DNA of 64,000 nt, taken from assembly GCF_011075055.1 (NCBI RefSeq), contig NC_058153.1:8742001-8806000 (forward strand). The letters run 5' to 3'. The position numbers and the translations under genes were made by a program. Position 1 is the first letter of the stretch, and every line of letters starts with the position of its first letter. The notes below the pieces were generated by a model. It made no database searches. It was given only the letters and a program-made list of their open reading frames with translations, and was not told the DNA's origin. Positions 1-11,828 of this stretch are shown one piece after another. This stretch comes from Mangifera indica. Its lineage: Eukaryota; Streptophyta; Magnoliopsida; Sapindales; Anacardiaceae.

Positions 1-1272
1 ATCAACTAAACCAGCATTAACAACGTTAGTGCAACTACCACCATTAATAATCATACTACACAATTTATTATCTATCATGCATCTAGTATAAAAGATATTT
101 TCGCGTTGTACCTCATCCTCCTTAGCTTGCATGTTTAGAGCACGCCTTGCAACCAATGTGAAAATTGGTCCTTTAGGGGCTGGTTCATCACCCTCTTCTT
201 CTGAAACATCCTCCAATGGTGGCATGTCACTCAAGTCATCATCATCCTCGCTCCCATCTTCATTCACCACCTTCCCATTGCGTAGGGTCATCACCTTTAC
301 ATTTGGACATTGTGCAGCTCTATGTCTGTATCCCAAGCACCTAAAGCATTGTATATCACGTGATTTACCCTTGGATTTGTCATCCTTAGGTTGTATTTTT
401 TGTGTAGTGAGCTCTTTATTTTTGCTTTGATCAGATCTGCCGTTATTTGTATTCGCATCACCTCCCTTGTTCCCTTTCCAGTTTGGTTTCCATGATGTTG
501 GGGTCAAAATAGCCTTGGTTTTCGCTCTTAGTTGTTTTTCAATCTTGGTTGCCATGTGTACCATATCCTCCAAATCTACGTAATGATGCAACTCAACAAG
601 GTTAGCAATATTACGATTCAAACCTAAAAGAAAATGTGCCATAGTAGCTTCCCTATCCTCCTCGATGTTGGCTCGAATCATGGCCATCTCCATCTATTGG
701 TGATATTCTTCAACACTATTGGATCCTTGATTCAACCTTTGTAATTGATTGTACAACTCCCTATAGTAGTGTTGTGGTACAAATCTCTTCCTCATGATTG
801 TTTTCATCTCAATCCATGAAGAAATAGGACCTTCTCCACTTCTGCACCTAGAAGAGGTAAATTGATCCCACCATACACTAGTATAGTCGGTGAATTCGAC
901 GGCTGCTAATTTCACCTTCTTCTCTTCGGTGTAGTTATGGCACTCAAATACACGCTCTACCTTCTTCTCCCACTCTAAATATGCCTCTGGATCACTTTTA
1001 CCATGGAAAGCTGGAATCTTCATTTTGATTGATCCCAAATTCCCATATTTTGATTTGCCTTTGTTGGAACGTGTAGATCCTTCTTCAACCTCCCCTTCTA
1101 AATCATCAAAGAGGCTGCATTTTGTGTCTTTTGTCTTGCCATGGCTAGGGGTACCTTGTTCCAACCTCTCTTGGACATTGCAATTTTCACTCCTCATGTC
1201 CACTTGTTATGCCATCATCTTTTGTAACATTCCTTGTATTGCTTCTAAGGTAACTTTCTCCTTAGGGTCCAT
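1..1272 (-). pseudogene. gag: A1 gag-protease, broken and truncated by the window edge
   Basis: Gag forms the virus-like particle of LTR retrotransposons and binds the RNA through a zinc knuckle. The start chosen is the ATG at 1272, which begins MDPKEK as in the other A copies. A CCHC knuckle (CX2CX4HX4C, CFRCLGYRHRAAQC) lies at 307-348, and the protease motif with IIDGGSC reads in the first 60 bases. Two in-frame stops are visible: TAA at 1207-1209 near the N-terminus and TAG at 694-696 where A2 has a Glu codon. The copy cannot make full-length Gag without readthrough. Confidence 0.88.
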
Positions 1273-1865
1273 GATGTAAACCTGTAAGAAAATGTTAAAA
1301 ACACCTATTCTAACACTCCCTCACGTGTTTCGCTCGAATGTGTTTGTAACACTCTAATACGCTTACCAAAACAATCACACACAGAATTTCCCCTTAGAGT
1401 TCTTATTTGAGTTAACCTAAACTACTCACTTTCTAAAGAGAATTACAAATTACAATCCCTTGACAATTAGAGCTAACAAAAAAAATTAAATTATGGCCTT
1501 TTACAGTGGTAAATTCGGCCACAACTAAATTCGACTTCCTCTTTTTTTTTTTTTTTTTTTTTTTCTTGACTAATTAATACTAAAACTCTTAGCTAAACAG
1601 ATCTGGAAGCCTTTGAACACCTCTTGAAGCTTGAATCATGATATGTCATTTTGGTGATGCTTGATTCAAAAATCGGCAAGGAATGGAACTTTGGTGCTTT
1701 TGCGGCTCCTTTTGATTTGATGTTGCCCAAACCACTTGTATGAAGAATTTTGATGTTGAGTTTGCTGCTGCCGAATCACTTGATGATGAATAATGCAAAT
1801 TTTTTTTTTTAAAATTGATGCACAAACACAAGATTAAAGGCTACGTAGCTTATACTAGACCCAAT

Positions 1866-1877
1866 GCTCTGATACCA
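1866..1877 (-). promoter_or_regulatory. A1 primer-binding site (initiator tRNA-Met type)
   Basis: On the minus strand this reads TGGTATCAGAGC, complementary to the 3' end of plant initiator tRNA-Met, three bases inside the 5' LTR. It sets the element's orientation and the LTR end at 1881. Confidence 0.92.
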
Positions 1878-1880
1878 AAC

Positions 1881-2769
1881 TGATATAACCCTTGTTGATT
1901 GATCTAACAAGAACTATGACAATCTATTGGAATCTTGCCCAAAGATTTATCTAGCATAAACCAAAAGAATTAGAACCCTCTTGTTATCTAATAACAAGGA
2001 ACTCTAATTATCAAGAAAGAAGTCACAACTTTGTCAAGAAGTGAATTCAAAGAAAACTCTCACAAGAACTTTGGAGAAATTCGAAAATTTTGATTAGAAT
2101 CAAGGCTGCCCATAATCTTGAGTTTAATACATACATACATATATATATATATGTTGCTTCTAACTGTAAAAAACGAAATAAATCCTTTAAAAAAAAAGGA
2201 AAATAACATCTCATGACAACTAAGCACTCTCCTAATTAAACTAGGATAATAATTAGATAATAAAACTAAACAAGCTTTCCTAATTAAACTAGGATAACAA
2301 CTAGATAATAACTAATCACAAAAGGGCTAGCTGAATTGATGTGACTTGGGCTTCCATATGCATATTCGGCTAAGTATGAAATTTGGCCTTAGGAATAATG
2401 CCCAACATGTGCTCCTTGCTACTATTGAGCAATTCATGTATTTGGGCTCCTTGTGTTAAAGTAAGCTCTTTTAATTCTTCAAATTGAATTAAATGCACAA
2501 GTCTTGAACTAAACTCCATGCTTGTCATGTCGTTGACCATGAGTTGCCCTTTGACTTCGCTCGAACTCTTTCCCATAAGCTCCAAATGACTTTGAATGAG
2601 CCCAATGATTGCCGCTTTCATCTTCTTGGCTCTTGCTTGTGTAATTGGGCCTCCGTCATTGCTCAATGGGTCCAAATTCTTCGTGTTTGTTGAAGTAGAA
2701 TTCGAACTTCCATCATTATGCTTCCCCATGTGCGAATTTGGTGAAGTTATCCCTTGATCATTCACATCA
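1881..2769 (-). repeat. A1 5' LTR
   Basis: On the minus strand the LTR starts TGATGTGAATGATCAAGG at 2769 and ends TTATATCA at 1881, giving TGAT/ATCA ends. At 889 bp it is the longest A LTR here, partly through an expanded TA stretch around 2133-2152 next to the likely TATA region. The first third still encodes the element's C-terminal tail (2370-2765). Two copies of the CCTAGTTTAATTAGG-type U3 repeat lie at about 2231-2327. Confidence 0.9.
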
Positions 2770-3261
2770 CCATGGCAATTTGATAGAGAAGTGAGTCATA
2801 ATGGTAAGAAGAACACTTACTCCTTCAAGTTCAATGGGAAGACCATCACCTTGATCCCTTTTAGCCCCCAAGAAGCTAATAAGGCTATCAAGGGAAAAGA
2901 AGTCAAAAGGGAGAGTATATATATATATATATATATGAATGGACATCAAGTGGAGAGAGCCCTCTTGCATCTACAACCTGTTTATGCTCTACTTATGCTT
3001 GAAAGGAAGATCAATAAGAGAAGAAAGGAGCAAATCCCTTAATGCAACCTCTCTTGCCCGAATATGAAGATGTTTTTCCCGAAGAGCTCCCACCCAACCT
3101 TCCTCCTCTAAGGGGCAGTGAACATCAAACAGACTTGATTCCGAGAGCACCATTACCGAATAAGCCAGCCTATAGATGCAACCCCATGGATACCAAGGAG
3201 TTGCAACGACAAGTAGAAGAATTGATTGAAAAAGGCTTTGTAAGGCCAAGTATGAGTCCAA
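2770..3261 (+). pseudogene. pol: B3: family B pol fragment (protease end to start of RT)
   Basis: The translation follows B2 pol from PWQFDREV through the linker to [16 protein letters not shown], with a stop at 3040-3042 and several frame problems. An in-frame TA microsatellite (about 2917-2936) has replaced the short B2 sequence, adding alternating Ile-Tyr residues. A1 cuts it on the left. On the right, B similarity stops abruptly at AGTATGAGTCCA (about 3261), where the leader of element C begins. There is no LTR at that junction, so this is a deletion or recombination boundary. Confidence 0.85.
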
Positions 3262-4072
3262 GGGTAGTTCTTGGTGGAAATTATTGTTTGATTGCCTTGA
3301 TTTAAAAAAAAAAAAGAAAAAAAACAGTAGCAAAAAAAAAAAAAAAACAGAAGCAACAAAAAAAGTGGGAAATTTGGGAGAATAATCTTGGATTAGGATT
3401 GCCTTGTTTCCTTTAATCTTTAGGAGAAGCATTGTAATTACCTAAGTTGGGAGATTGAGTTCTTGATTTGTTCCTAAAAATTTAAATTTTCCTTGAAAAT
3501 TTTGGTATTCCTAAATTAGGGGATTAGACCTTGGTTATTCCCTTAGTTGCTTTGAATTTTTTAGGAGGGGATTTTGTGTGATCTGAAGAAGTTATTTCTT
3601 TCCTATTTTGGGCCATGTAGCTAAAAAAAAAGTTAAAAAAAAAGAAAAAAAGACCAAAAAAAGCAAAAAAACCGTAAAAAAAAAAAAGAAATGAGAGAGA
3701 TCAAGGAAAAGTTAGCACACTTACCTCCTTTGAATTTGATTTCCTTTATTCTTGTTATCTCTTTTGAATTTCTTTCCCTTGACTATTCATTCTTGTAATT
3801 ATGTTCATTTTTTTTTCCGATTCTAAAAATTTTCTTTCTTCTTGAATCTTAGTCTCTTTTTATTTTAGTAATCAGTAATCATAACGTAACCTAGGTTGAC
3901 TGGTGGTCATTTGTCACAAGAACCATTTTAATTTGTTTTTTTAAAAAAAAAAGTTTCAGATTAGAGAGTTGGTGAGAACATTAGGGTGAAAACACAAGCG
4001 CTAGTGTAAACACGTGAGGGAGCATGTGAGGATTATTGTTCACAAACACACTTTGTTTTCTAAAATTATAAC
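3262..4072 (+). other. Element C leader, A-rich, untranslated
   Basis: No gene is visible. The stretch has A-rich blocks (3302-3365, 3627-3690) like the leaders of family A, and ends just before the C gag ATG. The 15-mer AAACACGTGAGGGAG at 4008-4022 is shared exactly with the A leaders. The C 5' LTR and primer-binding site, expected upstream, are missing. Confidence 0.65.
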
Positions 4073-7000
4073 ATGGTAGAAGATTCGGGTAAAATTGAGG
4101 CTTTTACATTGCAAGCGATCCAACAATAGTTTGAGCGACTTTTTAATGTAATAAGGGGTGTTAATGATAGATTGGATAGATTAGAGCAGCAACAGAGTGA
4201 TAGAGGCGAAAGTAGTACAACTAAGGGTAGGAGAAAAGCACCAGCAATGAAGGATGAGGATAGGATAGTTATCGACAGTGAGGATGATGGAATAAGTGAT
4301 AGGCTGAATAATATAAGGAGTAAAGGAGGACATCGAAGTCATAGAAATAGTATGTATAGAGAGAGTAGGCAGAGTGATAGTAACCTTAGTAGCATTAAGA
4401 TGAAAATTTCACCTTTTTAGAGTAGAAACGATCTGGGAACCTACTTAGATTGGGAGCGAAAAGTAGATCAGGTTTTTGATATACATAGGTATTCCGAGGA
4501 GAAAAAGGTGAAGTTGGTTGTTATAGAATTCACTGATTATGCTGGCATTTGGTAGGACCAGTTGTTGAAAAGTAGACGTAGGAGCTTGGGTAGACCCATA
4601 GATACTTGGGATGATATGAAGAGTGTAATGAGGCAGCGTTTTGTTCCTAGTCACTACCATAGGGATTTACTTTAGAAGTTACAAGGGCTTAGGCAAGGGA
4701 CCAAGAGTGTGGAGGACTATCACAAGGAGACGGAGATAACCATGATTAGGGCTAATATAGAGGAAGATAAGGAAACCACTATGGCTAGGTTTTTAAATGG
4801 GTTGAATAAGCAAATGTTGTAGAGTTCCAACACTATGTAGAGCTAGAGGATTTGGTACATATGGCGATGAAGGTAGAAAGACAATTACAGCGTAAGGGTA
4901 AAAGGGATGTAGTTTCCTATTCTAGTCCTGGGAAACTGAATGTGTCAAAGAGAGATGATAGGCCACCTTTTAAGCCAAAAATTGAGTACTCTAAACCTAA
5001 GGGAGAGGAGTCTAGCTGAGAAAAGTCTAGTATTAAACCTGAACCATCGAAGAGGAACAGTGAGTAAAATGTTTTAAGTGTTTGGGTAGGGGTCACATAG
5101 CTTCTCAATGTCCTAACAAAAGAACCATGGTGTTGAGAGAGGATGGTGAATATGAGACAGAGGAAGAGTCTAGTGATAAGTCTATGCCACCATTAGAGGA
5201 TGCTAGTGATTTAGAGTTGGAGTATGCAATAAAGGGTGAGACATTAGTGTCTAGGAGAGCTTTGAGTTTACACTATAAGGAAGAAATTGACGAGTAGAGA
5301 GAGAATATTTTCCATACTAGATGTCATGTGAAGGGTAAGGTGTGTACTTTAATTATAGATGGGGGTACTTGCACAAACATAGCCTGTATCGAACTTGTAG
5401 AAAAACTTAGTTTAACCACAATCAAACACCCTAGACCTTATAAGCTTCAGTGGTTGAATGATTGTGGAGAAATTAGGGTGAATAAACAAGTAGTGGTGGC
5501 TTTGTCTATGGGTAAGTATCAGTATCGAATGCATGCTGGACACATCTTGTTAAGAGACCATGGCAGTATGATAGAAAGGTGACACATGACGGATTTAAGA
5601 ATAGATACTCTTTCATGATGAGCCATAAACTCATCACACTTGTACCATTGTCACCAAAGCAAGTTTATGAGGATCAAGTGAGGAGAAGAAAGATGAATGA
5701 AGAGAGAAAAGAAAGTGAGAGTGAAAACAAAAAGAGAGAAAATGTGAATGAAGATGAGCGAAGAAAAAGTAAGGTCGAAAAGAGGGGAAAGGAAAAAGAG
5801 GGTGAGCAATTCGGCCATGAGAGAAAAAACAAGGAGCGAAAAAAAGAGAGTTTTTATGGGAAGATAAGTGATATGAGGACTGCCCTTGTGACTAAACAAT
5901 ATCCATTATTGTTAGTTTACAAGAAAAGTTTTATATCTTTCACTAATGCTGACAATTCTCTTCCTAGTGTGTTTGTTTCTCTTTCACAGGAGTTTGAAGA
6001 TGTATTCCCTAAGGAGATTCCTGATGGTCTACCTCCAATTCGTGGGATCAAGCACTAAATCGACTTCATACCTAGAGCGACGATACCGAACCGACCAACC
6101 TATAAAAGTAATCTTGAGGAGACAAAAGAGCTTCAAAGGCAAGTGGAGGAGTTGATGAAGAAGGGATACGTGAGACAGAGCATGCGTCCGTGTGCCATAC
6201 CAGTGATTCTAGTGCCTAAGAAGGATGGGACGTGGAGAATGTGCGTTGACTGTCGAGCCATCAACAAAATCACTGTAAAGTATCGTTATCCTATGCCTAG
6301 GTTAGATGATATGCTTGATGAATTGCATGGATCTTGGATCTTTTCGAAAATTGATTTGAAAAGTGGGTATCATCAGATTAAGATAAAAGAGGGCGATGAA
6401 TGGAAAACTGCTTTTAAAACCAAACATGGACTATATGAATGGTTAGTAATGCCATTTGGGCTTACTAACGCGCCTAGTACGTTTATGAGATTAATGAACC
6501 ATGTCTTGCGTGCATTTATTGGCAAGTTTGTGGTCATTTATTTTGATGATATTCTCATTTATAGTTGTAGTCTAGATGAGCATATAGGACATGTGCATGA
6601 TGTTTTGTTTATGCTTAGGAAAGAGAGGTTATTTGGTAATCTTAAGAAATATTCCTTTTGCACTGACCAAGTTGTGTTCCTAGGATTTGTGGTTTCATCT
6701 AAAGGAATCAAGGTAGATGAGGAGAAGGTCAAGGCTATTCAAGAGTAGCCAACACTTACTTATGTGACCGAGGTTAGGAGTTTCCATGGTTTAGCTAGTT
6801 TCTATAGGAGATTTGTACGAGACTTTAGTACACTAGCGGTACCACTAACTAAAGTTATTAAAAAGAATGTAGGATTTAGGTGGGGTAAGGAATAAGAGCG
6901 TGCATTTGCATTAATTAAGGATAAGTTAATTTTTGCACCTTTACTTGCGCTATCTGATTTTTCTAAACCATTTGAACTTGAGTGTGATGCTTCAAGTATA

Positions 7001-7618
7001 GGTATTAGAGTTGTTTTGAAGCAGGAAAATAGACCCATAGCGTATTTTAGTGAGACACTTAACGGACCTGCTTTGAAGTACCCTAATTATGACAAGGAGT
7101 TGTACACTTTGGTGAGAGCGTTGGAGACGTGGAAGCATTACCTTTGGCCACGTGAGTTCATCATCAGGACAGATCATGAGTCCCTAAAACATTTAAAGGG
7201 ATAAGGTAAGTTGAACAAGAGACATGCGAGGTGGGTTGAAAACATTGAAACTTTTCCTTATGTCATTCATTACAAACAAGGTGAGGAAAATGTTGTGGCA
7301 AATGCGTTATCTCGCAGGTATACTCTAATCTCGACTTTAGATACTAAGTTACTTGGTTTTGAGTACATAAAGGATTTGTATGTGAATGATTCTGACTTTT
7401 CCAATTTTTATGAAGCTTGTGAGAAAACTGCATTTGGTAAATTTTATAGGCATGATGGTTATTTATTTCGTGAAAACAGATCATGTGTGCCTATGAGTTC
7501 CTTATGTAAATTGCTTATGAGGGAAGCATATGGGGGTGGATTAATAGGTCATTTCGGTATACCTAAGACTTTAGATGTACTACAAGAGCATTTCTTTTGG
7601 CCACATATAAAACGACAT
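4073..7618 (+). pseudogene. gag-pol: Element C gag-pol, first part, heavily decayed
   Basis: The start is the ATG at 4073 (MVEDSGK). Gag is homologous to family A gag, with the CCHC knuckle CFKCLGRGHIASQC at 5070-5111. Protease (IIDGGTCTN) lies near 5350-5390, a Lys/Glu-rich linker at 5660-5860, and RT at 6143-6748 with [14 protein letters not shown] and YFDDILIY. RNase H (ECDAS near 6980) and the integrase zinc region up to HFFWPH near 7605 follow. In-frame stops are frequent, for example 4127, 4418, 4553, 4672, 6056, 6746, 6894 and 7201. The reading continues at 21029 beyond the B1 insertion. It was a Ty3/gypsy polyprotein closer to A than to B, and is now dead. Confidence 0.9.
7614..7618. 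repeat. Target-site duplication of B1 (GACAT)
   Basis: GACAT at 7614-7618 is repeated at 21024-21028 immediately outside the two B1 LTRs. A 5 bp duplication is the usual gypsy integrase footprint. Removing B1 and one copy rejoins the C integrase reading frame. Confidence 0.93.
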
Positions 7619-8611
7619 TGGTGCATATCCATCAAGGCAATGCAACAATTCATAAACTCAAATCTGGAAATTAATGTTCATATGGCACAGCAGCACTTTG
7701 TCTTCCAATTTAACCAATCAAGTGACCTCCAAAACATACAAAGTATAGATCATTGGAAAGGGTATTCAAAGAGCTTTCTAATGGTATATTATAGCAATCA
7801 CAACTCAACCAACAAGGCATTCAAAACTTGTTTCAAAGTTTGATGACAAAATCTGAAAATGGCAAAATCACACACTGTGAACAGTATCCGGGCATACAAC
7901 ACACATTCACACTTTGGATTTCAAAGGTAACAAGAAAGTTAACCAAGGCATAAAGGAAATTTCCACCAACCTTGGGGTCTTCCACCACCAATTCTTCCTC
8001 CAAGATGAATTGGATAAAGGAAAAAGCAACTAAAGAAAAGCTACAAAGCTTTACTTCAATATTTCATTATCAAAGAGGTCTAGCCTTTACAAGTGAAAAT
8101 CCACTTTCATATACAAGAGCAAGTGGTGGCAAAGATTGGGCATTAATCTGACATAGAAGCTTTTCCCTTCATTTAAGCTTAACCATTCATTTCATACTAA
8201 GGCCATACCATATTAATTGAAGAAAACAACAAAAAGGAATAACTTTTCCCTAAAAGGTGGAACTATGTCTACCAACTAAAGTTACTTGCTTCCCTTTTAG
8301 TTGCAATCCAACTAAATGGGCTTCATGGCATCTTGGGCTCCATTTAAGTGATGGAGGGCTGCCTCATCTACTTGGGCTTCAAGTGGGCTTGTAGTTGGCT
8401 TTTTGGACTCATTTAAGTTTCCATTTCATTAAGGCCTTGGATGCAAGTAATGAGATTGCACCCAAAAGTAAAGTTGGGCCAAGGTGGAAAAAGCAATGAA
8501 TCTTTGGGCTTGCATGGAGCTAATTCTTCATTCTCAATGGTGGCTTGAGCCAAATGGAGATTTGATAGAGACTTGGAAGCTAGGGTTGGAGAGGTAGCCG
8601 AAAATACATCA
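7619..8611 (-). repeat. B1 3' LTR (993 bp)
   Basis: The plus-strand ends are TGGTGCATATCC and AAATACATCA, so the LTR sense is TGATGTATTTTCGG to ATATGCACCA. It is complete and equal in length to the B2 3' LTR. The pol frame runs into it and stops at 8413, so about 200 bp of the LTR is coding. Confidence 0.92.
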
Positions 8612-10959
8612 TCCCCCCCGGGTTGGGAAGGACTTGCCCTCAAATCCTCAAGGTGGTTATCCTCCATGTATGGTGAAAGATCTCCAATGTTGAAGGTGGC
8701 CAAGACTCCTCCCATTTCATCCAGAAGATTCACCTTGTATGCATTGTCATTCATCCTTTCAAGCATTTCAAATGGTCCATCAGCCCTTGGAGCTAGCTTA
8801 CTCCTCCTTTTGCTAAGAAATCTCTCTTTTCTCAAATGCACCCAAACCAAGTCATCCGGTTTGAAAATGGATGGCTATCTATGCTTGTTGATCTTCCTCT
8901 TGTGAGCTTCATTGGCCTTCATGATTTGAAATTTGATGGTTTCATGGAGCTTTTTCATGGCAGCAGCTTTCTCCTTGGCATCCTTGTGAACTTGCACATC
9001 AAGAGGTAAGAAAGTTAGGTCCAAAGGAGTTAAAGGATTAAGGCCATAGACTACCTCAAACGGAGAGTGGTCGGTTGTTGCGCTTGGACTCCTATTGTAG
9101 GAAAATTCAGCTTGAGCAATCTTCAAGTCCCAATCCCTTAAGTGCTTGTTAACCAAAGTCCTCAAGATTGTTCCCAAAGTCCTATTAGTTACTTCGGTTT
9201 GACCATCGGTTTGAGGGTGATGAGAGGTGCTAAACATGAGCTTGGTTCCCATTTTGCTCCATAATGTCCTCCAAAAGTGGCTCAAGAACTTGGTGTCTCG
9301 ATCCAAAACTATGGTTCTTGGAATTCCATGTAGCTTCACCACTTCCTTGAAGAACAATTCAGCCACCTTGCTAGCATCTTCAGTCTTGGAACAAAGGATG
9401 AAGTGGGCCATTTTAGAGAATCTATCTATTACCACCATTATAGCATCCTTTCCCCTTTGAGTTCTTGGAAGAGCCACAATAAAATCCATGCTAAGATCCT
9501 CCCATGGCTGCTCCGGAACAGGTAAAGGCATGTGAGGACCAGGTTTGAAATGAGACTTAGACCTTTGACATGTGCCACACCTTGCAATAATGGCTTGGAC
9601 GTCACTTACCATCTTAGGCCAATAGAAATGCTCTTTAAGCATGTCTAAGGTCTTATTTATGCCAAAATGACCTGCTAATCCACCACCATGTGTCTCCCTA
9701 ATGAGAAGTTCCCTAAAAGAGCTCTTAGGGATGCATAATTTAGCTCCTTTGAAAAGAAAACCATCATGGACAGAATAGTCTTCATATGCCCCTCTAGAAC
9801 ACTTCTTCATGATCTCCCAAAGCTTATCATCTTCATTGTAATATTGTCTCATAAGCTGGAAACCTAGAACTCTTGCATTAAGAATGGATAACAAGTAATG
9901 CCTTCTTGAAAGAGCATCGGCAACTACATTGGAAGAACCTTGTTTATATGCTGAAACAAAGGAGAAAGACTGGAGGAATTCCACCCATTTAGCATGCCTT
10001 GAACTTATCTTATGTTGGCTACTAAGAAACTTCAAGGCTTGGTGATCGGAATGAAGCACAAATTGTTTAGGCCTTAGGTAATAACTCCAATGATCAAGGG
10101 CTCTAACAATTGCATAGAATTCTTTGTCATAGGTGGAGTATCTTCTCTTGGACTCATTGAGTTTCTCACTAAAGTAAGCAATGGGCCTTTTGGCTTGAGT
10201 TAGGACTGCCCCAATGCCAACTCCACTTGCATCACATTCCACTTCAAATACCTTATCAAAATTAGGTAGAGCAAGTATGAGGGCTTCACATAACTTCCTT
10301 TTAACCTCTTCAAATGCTTTGGAGGCTGCCGTGGACCATTCAAACCCATTTTTCTTCATACATTCAGTGATGGGAGCCATAAGAGTGCTAAAATTAGGCA
10401 CAAAACACCTATAAAAAGAAGCAAGGCCGTGGAAGCTCCTAACTTCAGTGAGAGTCTTTGGTTGGGGTCAAGTTTTAATGGCATCTACCTTGGATTGATC
10501 TACTTGAATGCCATCCTTAGAAACTATATATCCAAGGAACACAACTTGGTCTACAAAGAATTCACACTTCTCTTCTTTTGCATATAACTTATTTTTCCTC
10601 AACACATCAAAAACACTTCTCAAATGCAAGACATGATCATCAAGAGTTTTGCTATATACTAATATGTCATCAAAATAAACAACAACAAATGCACCAATGT
10701 ATGGTTTGAGTACCTCATTCATAAGCCTCATGAAAGTGCTTGGAGCATTTGAAAGGCCAAAGGGCATAACCAACCATTCATATAAGCCTCCCTTAGTCTT
10801 GAAGGTTGTCTTCCATTCATCTCCTTCTTTCATCCTTATTTGATGGTAGCCACTCCTTAGATCAATTTTGGAGAAGACACAAGCACCATGTAACTCATCA
10901 AGCATGTCATCAAGTCTAGGGACGGGATACCTATACTTGATGGTTATATTGTTAATGGC
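8413..10959 (-). pseudogene. pol: B1 pol, distal part (RT, RNase H, integrase), broken
   Basis: This follows B2 pol. RT contains [14 protein letters not shown] and [11 protein letters not shown] (10980-10468). RNase H has [13 protein letters not shown] near 10230, the integrase HHCC region lies near 9700-9550, and the core shows SMDFI, DRDTKF and TDGQTEV. The C-terminal GPF module (ADGPFEML) ends in the 3' LTR at 8413. Breaks are TGA for Trp at 10468-10470 and TAG for Lys at 8875-8877. The first residues of the 10980 frame come from A2 LTR sequence, not from pol. Confidence 0.9.
8612..8619 (-). promoter_or_regulatory. B1 polypurine tract
   Basis: The minus strand reads GGGGGGGA directly before the LTR start TGATG. 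This purine run is the expected primer for plus-strand DNA synthesis, and B2 has the same run. Confidence 0.8.
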
Positions 10960-10964
10960 TCTAC
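10960..10964. repeat. Target-site duplication of A2 (TCTAC)
   Basis: TCTAC at 10960-10964 recurs at 17831-17835. Removing A2 plus one copy restores the B pol sequence between the two RT halves, as seen uninterrupted in B2. Confidence 0.93.
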
Positions 10965-11813
10965 TGATGCGAATGATCAAGGGATAACTTCACCAAATTC
11001 GCACATGGGGAAGCATAACGATGGAGGTTCAAATTCTACTTCAACAAACACGAAGAAGTTGGATCCATTGAGCTATGACGGAGGCCCAATTACACGAGTA
11101 AGAGCCAAGAAGATGAAAGTGGCAATCATTGGGCTTGTTCAAAGCCATTTGGAGCTTATGGGAAAGAGTCCAAGTGAAGTCAAAAAGGGAACTCATGGTC
11201 AACGACATGACAAGCATGGAGTGTAGTTCAAGGCTTGTGCATTTAATTCAATTTGAAGAATTAAAAGAGCTTACTTTAACACGAGGAGCCCAAATACATG
11301 AATTGGTCTAAAGGCAGCAAGGAGCACATGTTGGGCTTAGTCAAATATGCATATGAAAGCCCAAGTCACATCAATTCAACTAGCCCTTTTGTGATTAGTT
11401 ATTATCTAGTTGTTATCCTAGTTTAATTAGGAAAGCTTGTTTAGTTATTATCTAATTGTTATCCTAGTTTAATTAGGAGAGTGTTTAGTTGTCATGAGTT
11501 GTTATTTTCCTTTTTTTTAAATGATTTATTTCGTTTTTTAGGGTTAGAAGCAACATATATATATGTATTAAACTCAAGATTATGGGAACTTGATTTTAAT
11601 CCAAAATTCCGAATTTCTCCAAAGTTCTTGTGAGAGTTTTCTTTGAATTCATTTCTTGAGAAAGTTTTGAATTCTTTCTTTGATAATTAGAGTTCCTTGT
11701 TGTTAGATAACAAGAGGGTTCTAATTCTTTTGGTTTATGCTAGATAGATCTTTGGGCAAGATTCCAATAGATTGTTATAGTTCTTGTTAGATCGATTAGC
11801 AAGGGTTGTATCA
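10965..11813 (+). repeat. A2 5' LTR (849 bp)
   Basis: It begins TGATGCGAATGATC and ends TTGTATCA. The first 260 bp duplicate the C-terminal coding tail found in the 3' LTR. U3 carries two copies of a roughly 45 bp repeat ending CCTAGTTTAATTAGG (about 11395-11487). A palindromic TATA-like box, CATATATATATG, is at 11554-11565 and probably sets the start of R. Confidence 0.93.
11554..11565 (+). promoter_or_regulatory. Probable TATA box in the A2 5' LTR
   Basis: The palindrome CATATATATATG lies about 250 bp before the LTR end, behind the U3 repeats. The same box is in A3 and A4 LTRs; A2's own 3' LTR has one changed base. Promoter function is inferred from position and composition. Confidence 0.55.
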
Positions 11814-11816
11814 GTT

Positions 11817-11828
11817 TGGTATCAGAGC
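11817..11828 (+). promoter_or_regulatory. A2 primer-binding site
   Basis: TGGTATCAGAGC follows the LTR after the spacer GTT. It is complementary to the initiator tRNA-Met 3' end. Confidence 0.93.

Larger units (their letters stand above)
1..2769 (-). mobile_element. A1: Ty3/gypsy element, 5' part only (5' LTR, leader, gag, start of protease)
   Basis: Read on the minus strand this runs 5' LTR (1881-2769), primer-binding site (1866-1877), untranslated leader (1273-1865, with a long A-tract seen as the T-run near 1541-1564) and gag into protease, leaving the window at base 1. It matches A2, A3 and A4 throughout. The right-hand flank is family B coding sequence, so A1 inserted into a B copy (B3); the partner TSD is outside the window. 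The leader keeps the intron-like boundaries described for A2 (minus-strand GTGAGT at 1439-1434 and CAG at 1284-1282). Confidence 0.9.

Noticed and set aside
3302..3690. Poly(A)-rich stretches as LINE or SINE tails
   Set aside because: They sit in the C leader at the same relative place as A-rich blocks in the family A leaders (for example 12128-12190), without TSDs.
6143..6748. Independent reverse-transcriptase gene of 201 codons
   Set aside because: It is the RT part of the decayed element C polyprotein bounded by stops; gag, protease, RNase H and integrase sequence lie on either side in order.
11005..11226. Separate small gene with GPITRVRAKKMK in the A2 5' LTR (similar at 36942-37247 and 60041-60271)
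   Set aside because: It is the 5' LTR copy of the pol tail. It lacks its own context and exists because LTRs are duplicated.
11817..11828. tRNA gene fragment
   Set aside because: Only the 12 nt primer-binding match to tRNA-Met is present; no cloverleaf can be formed around it.
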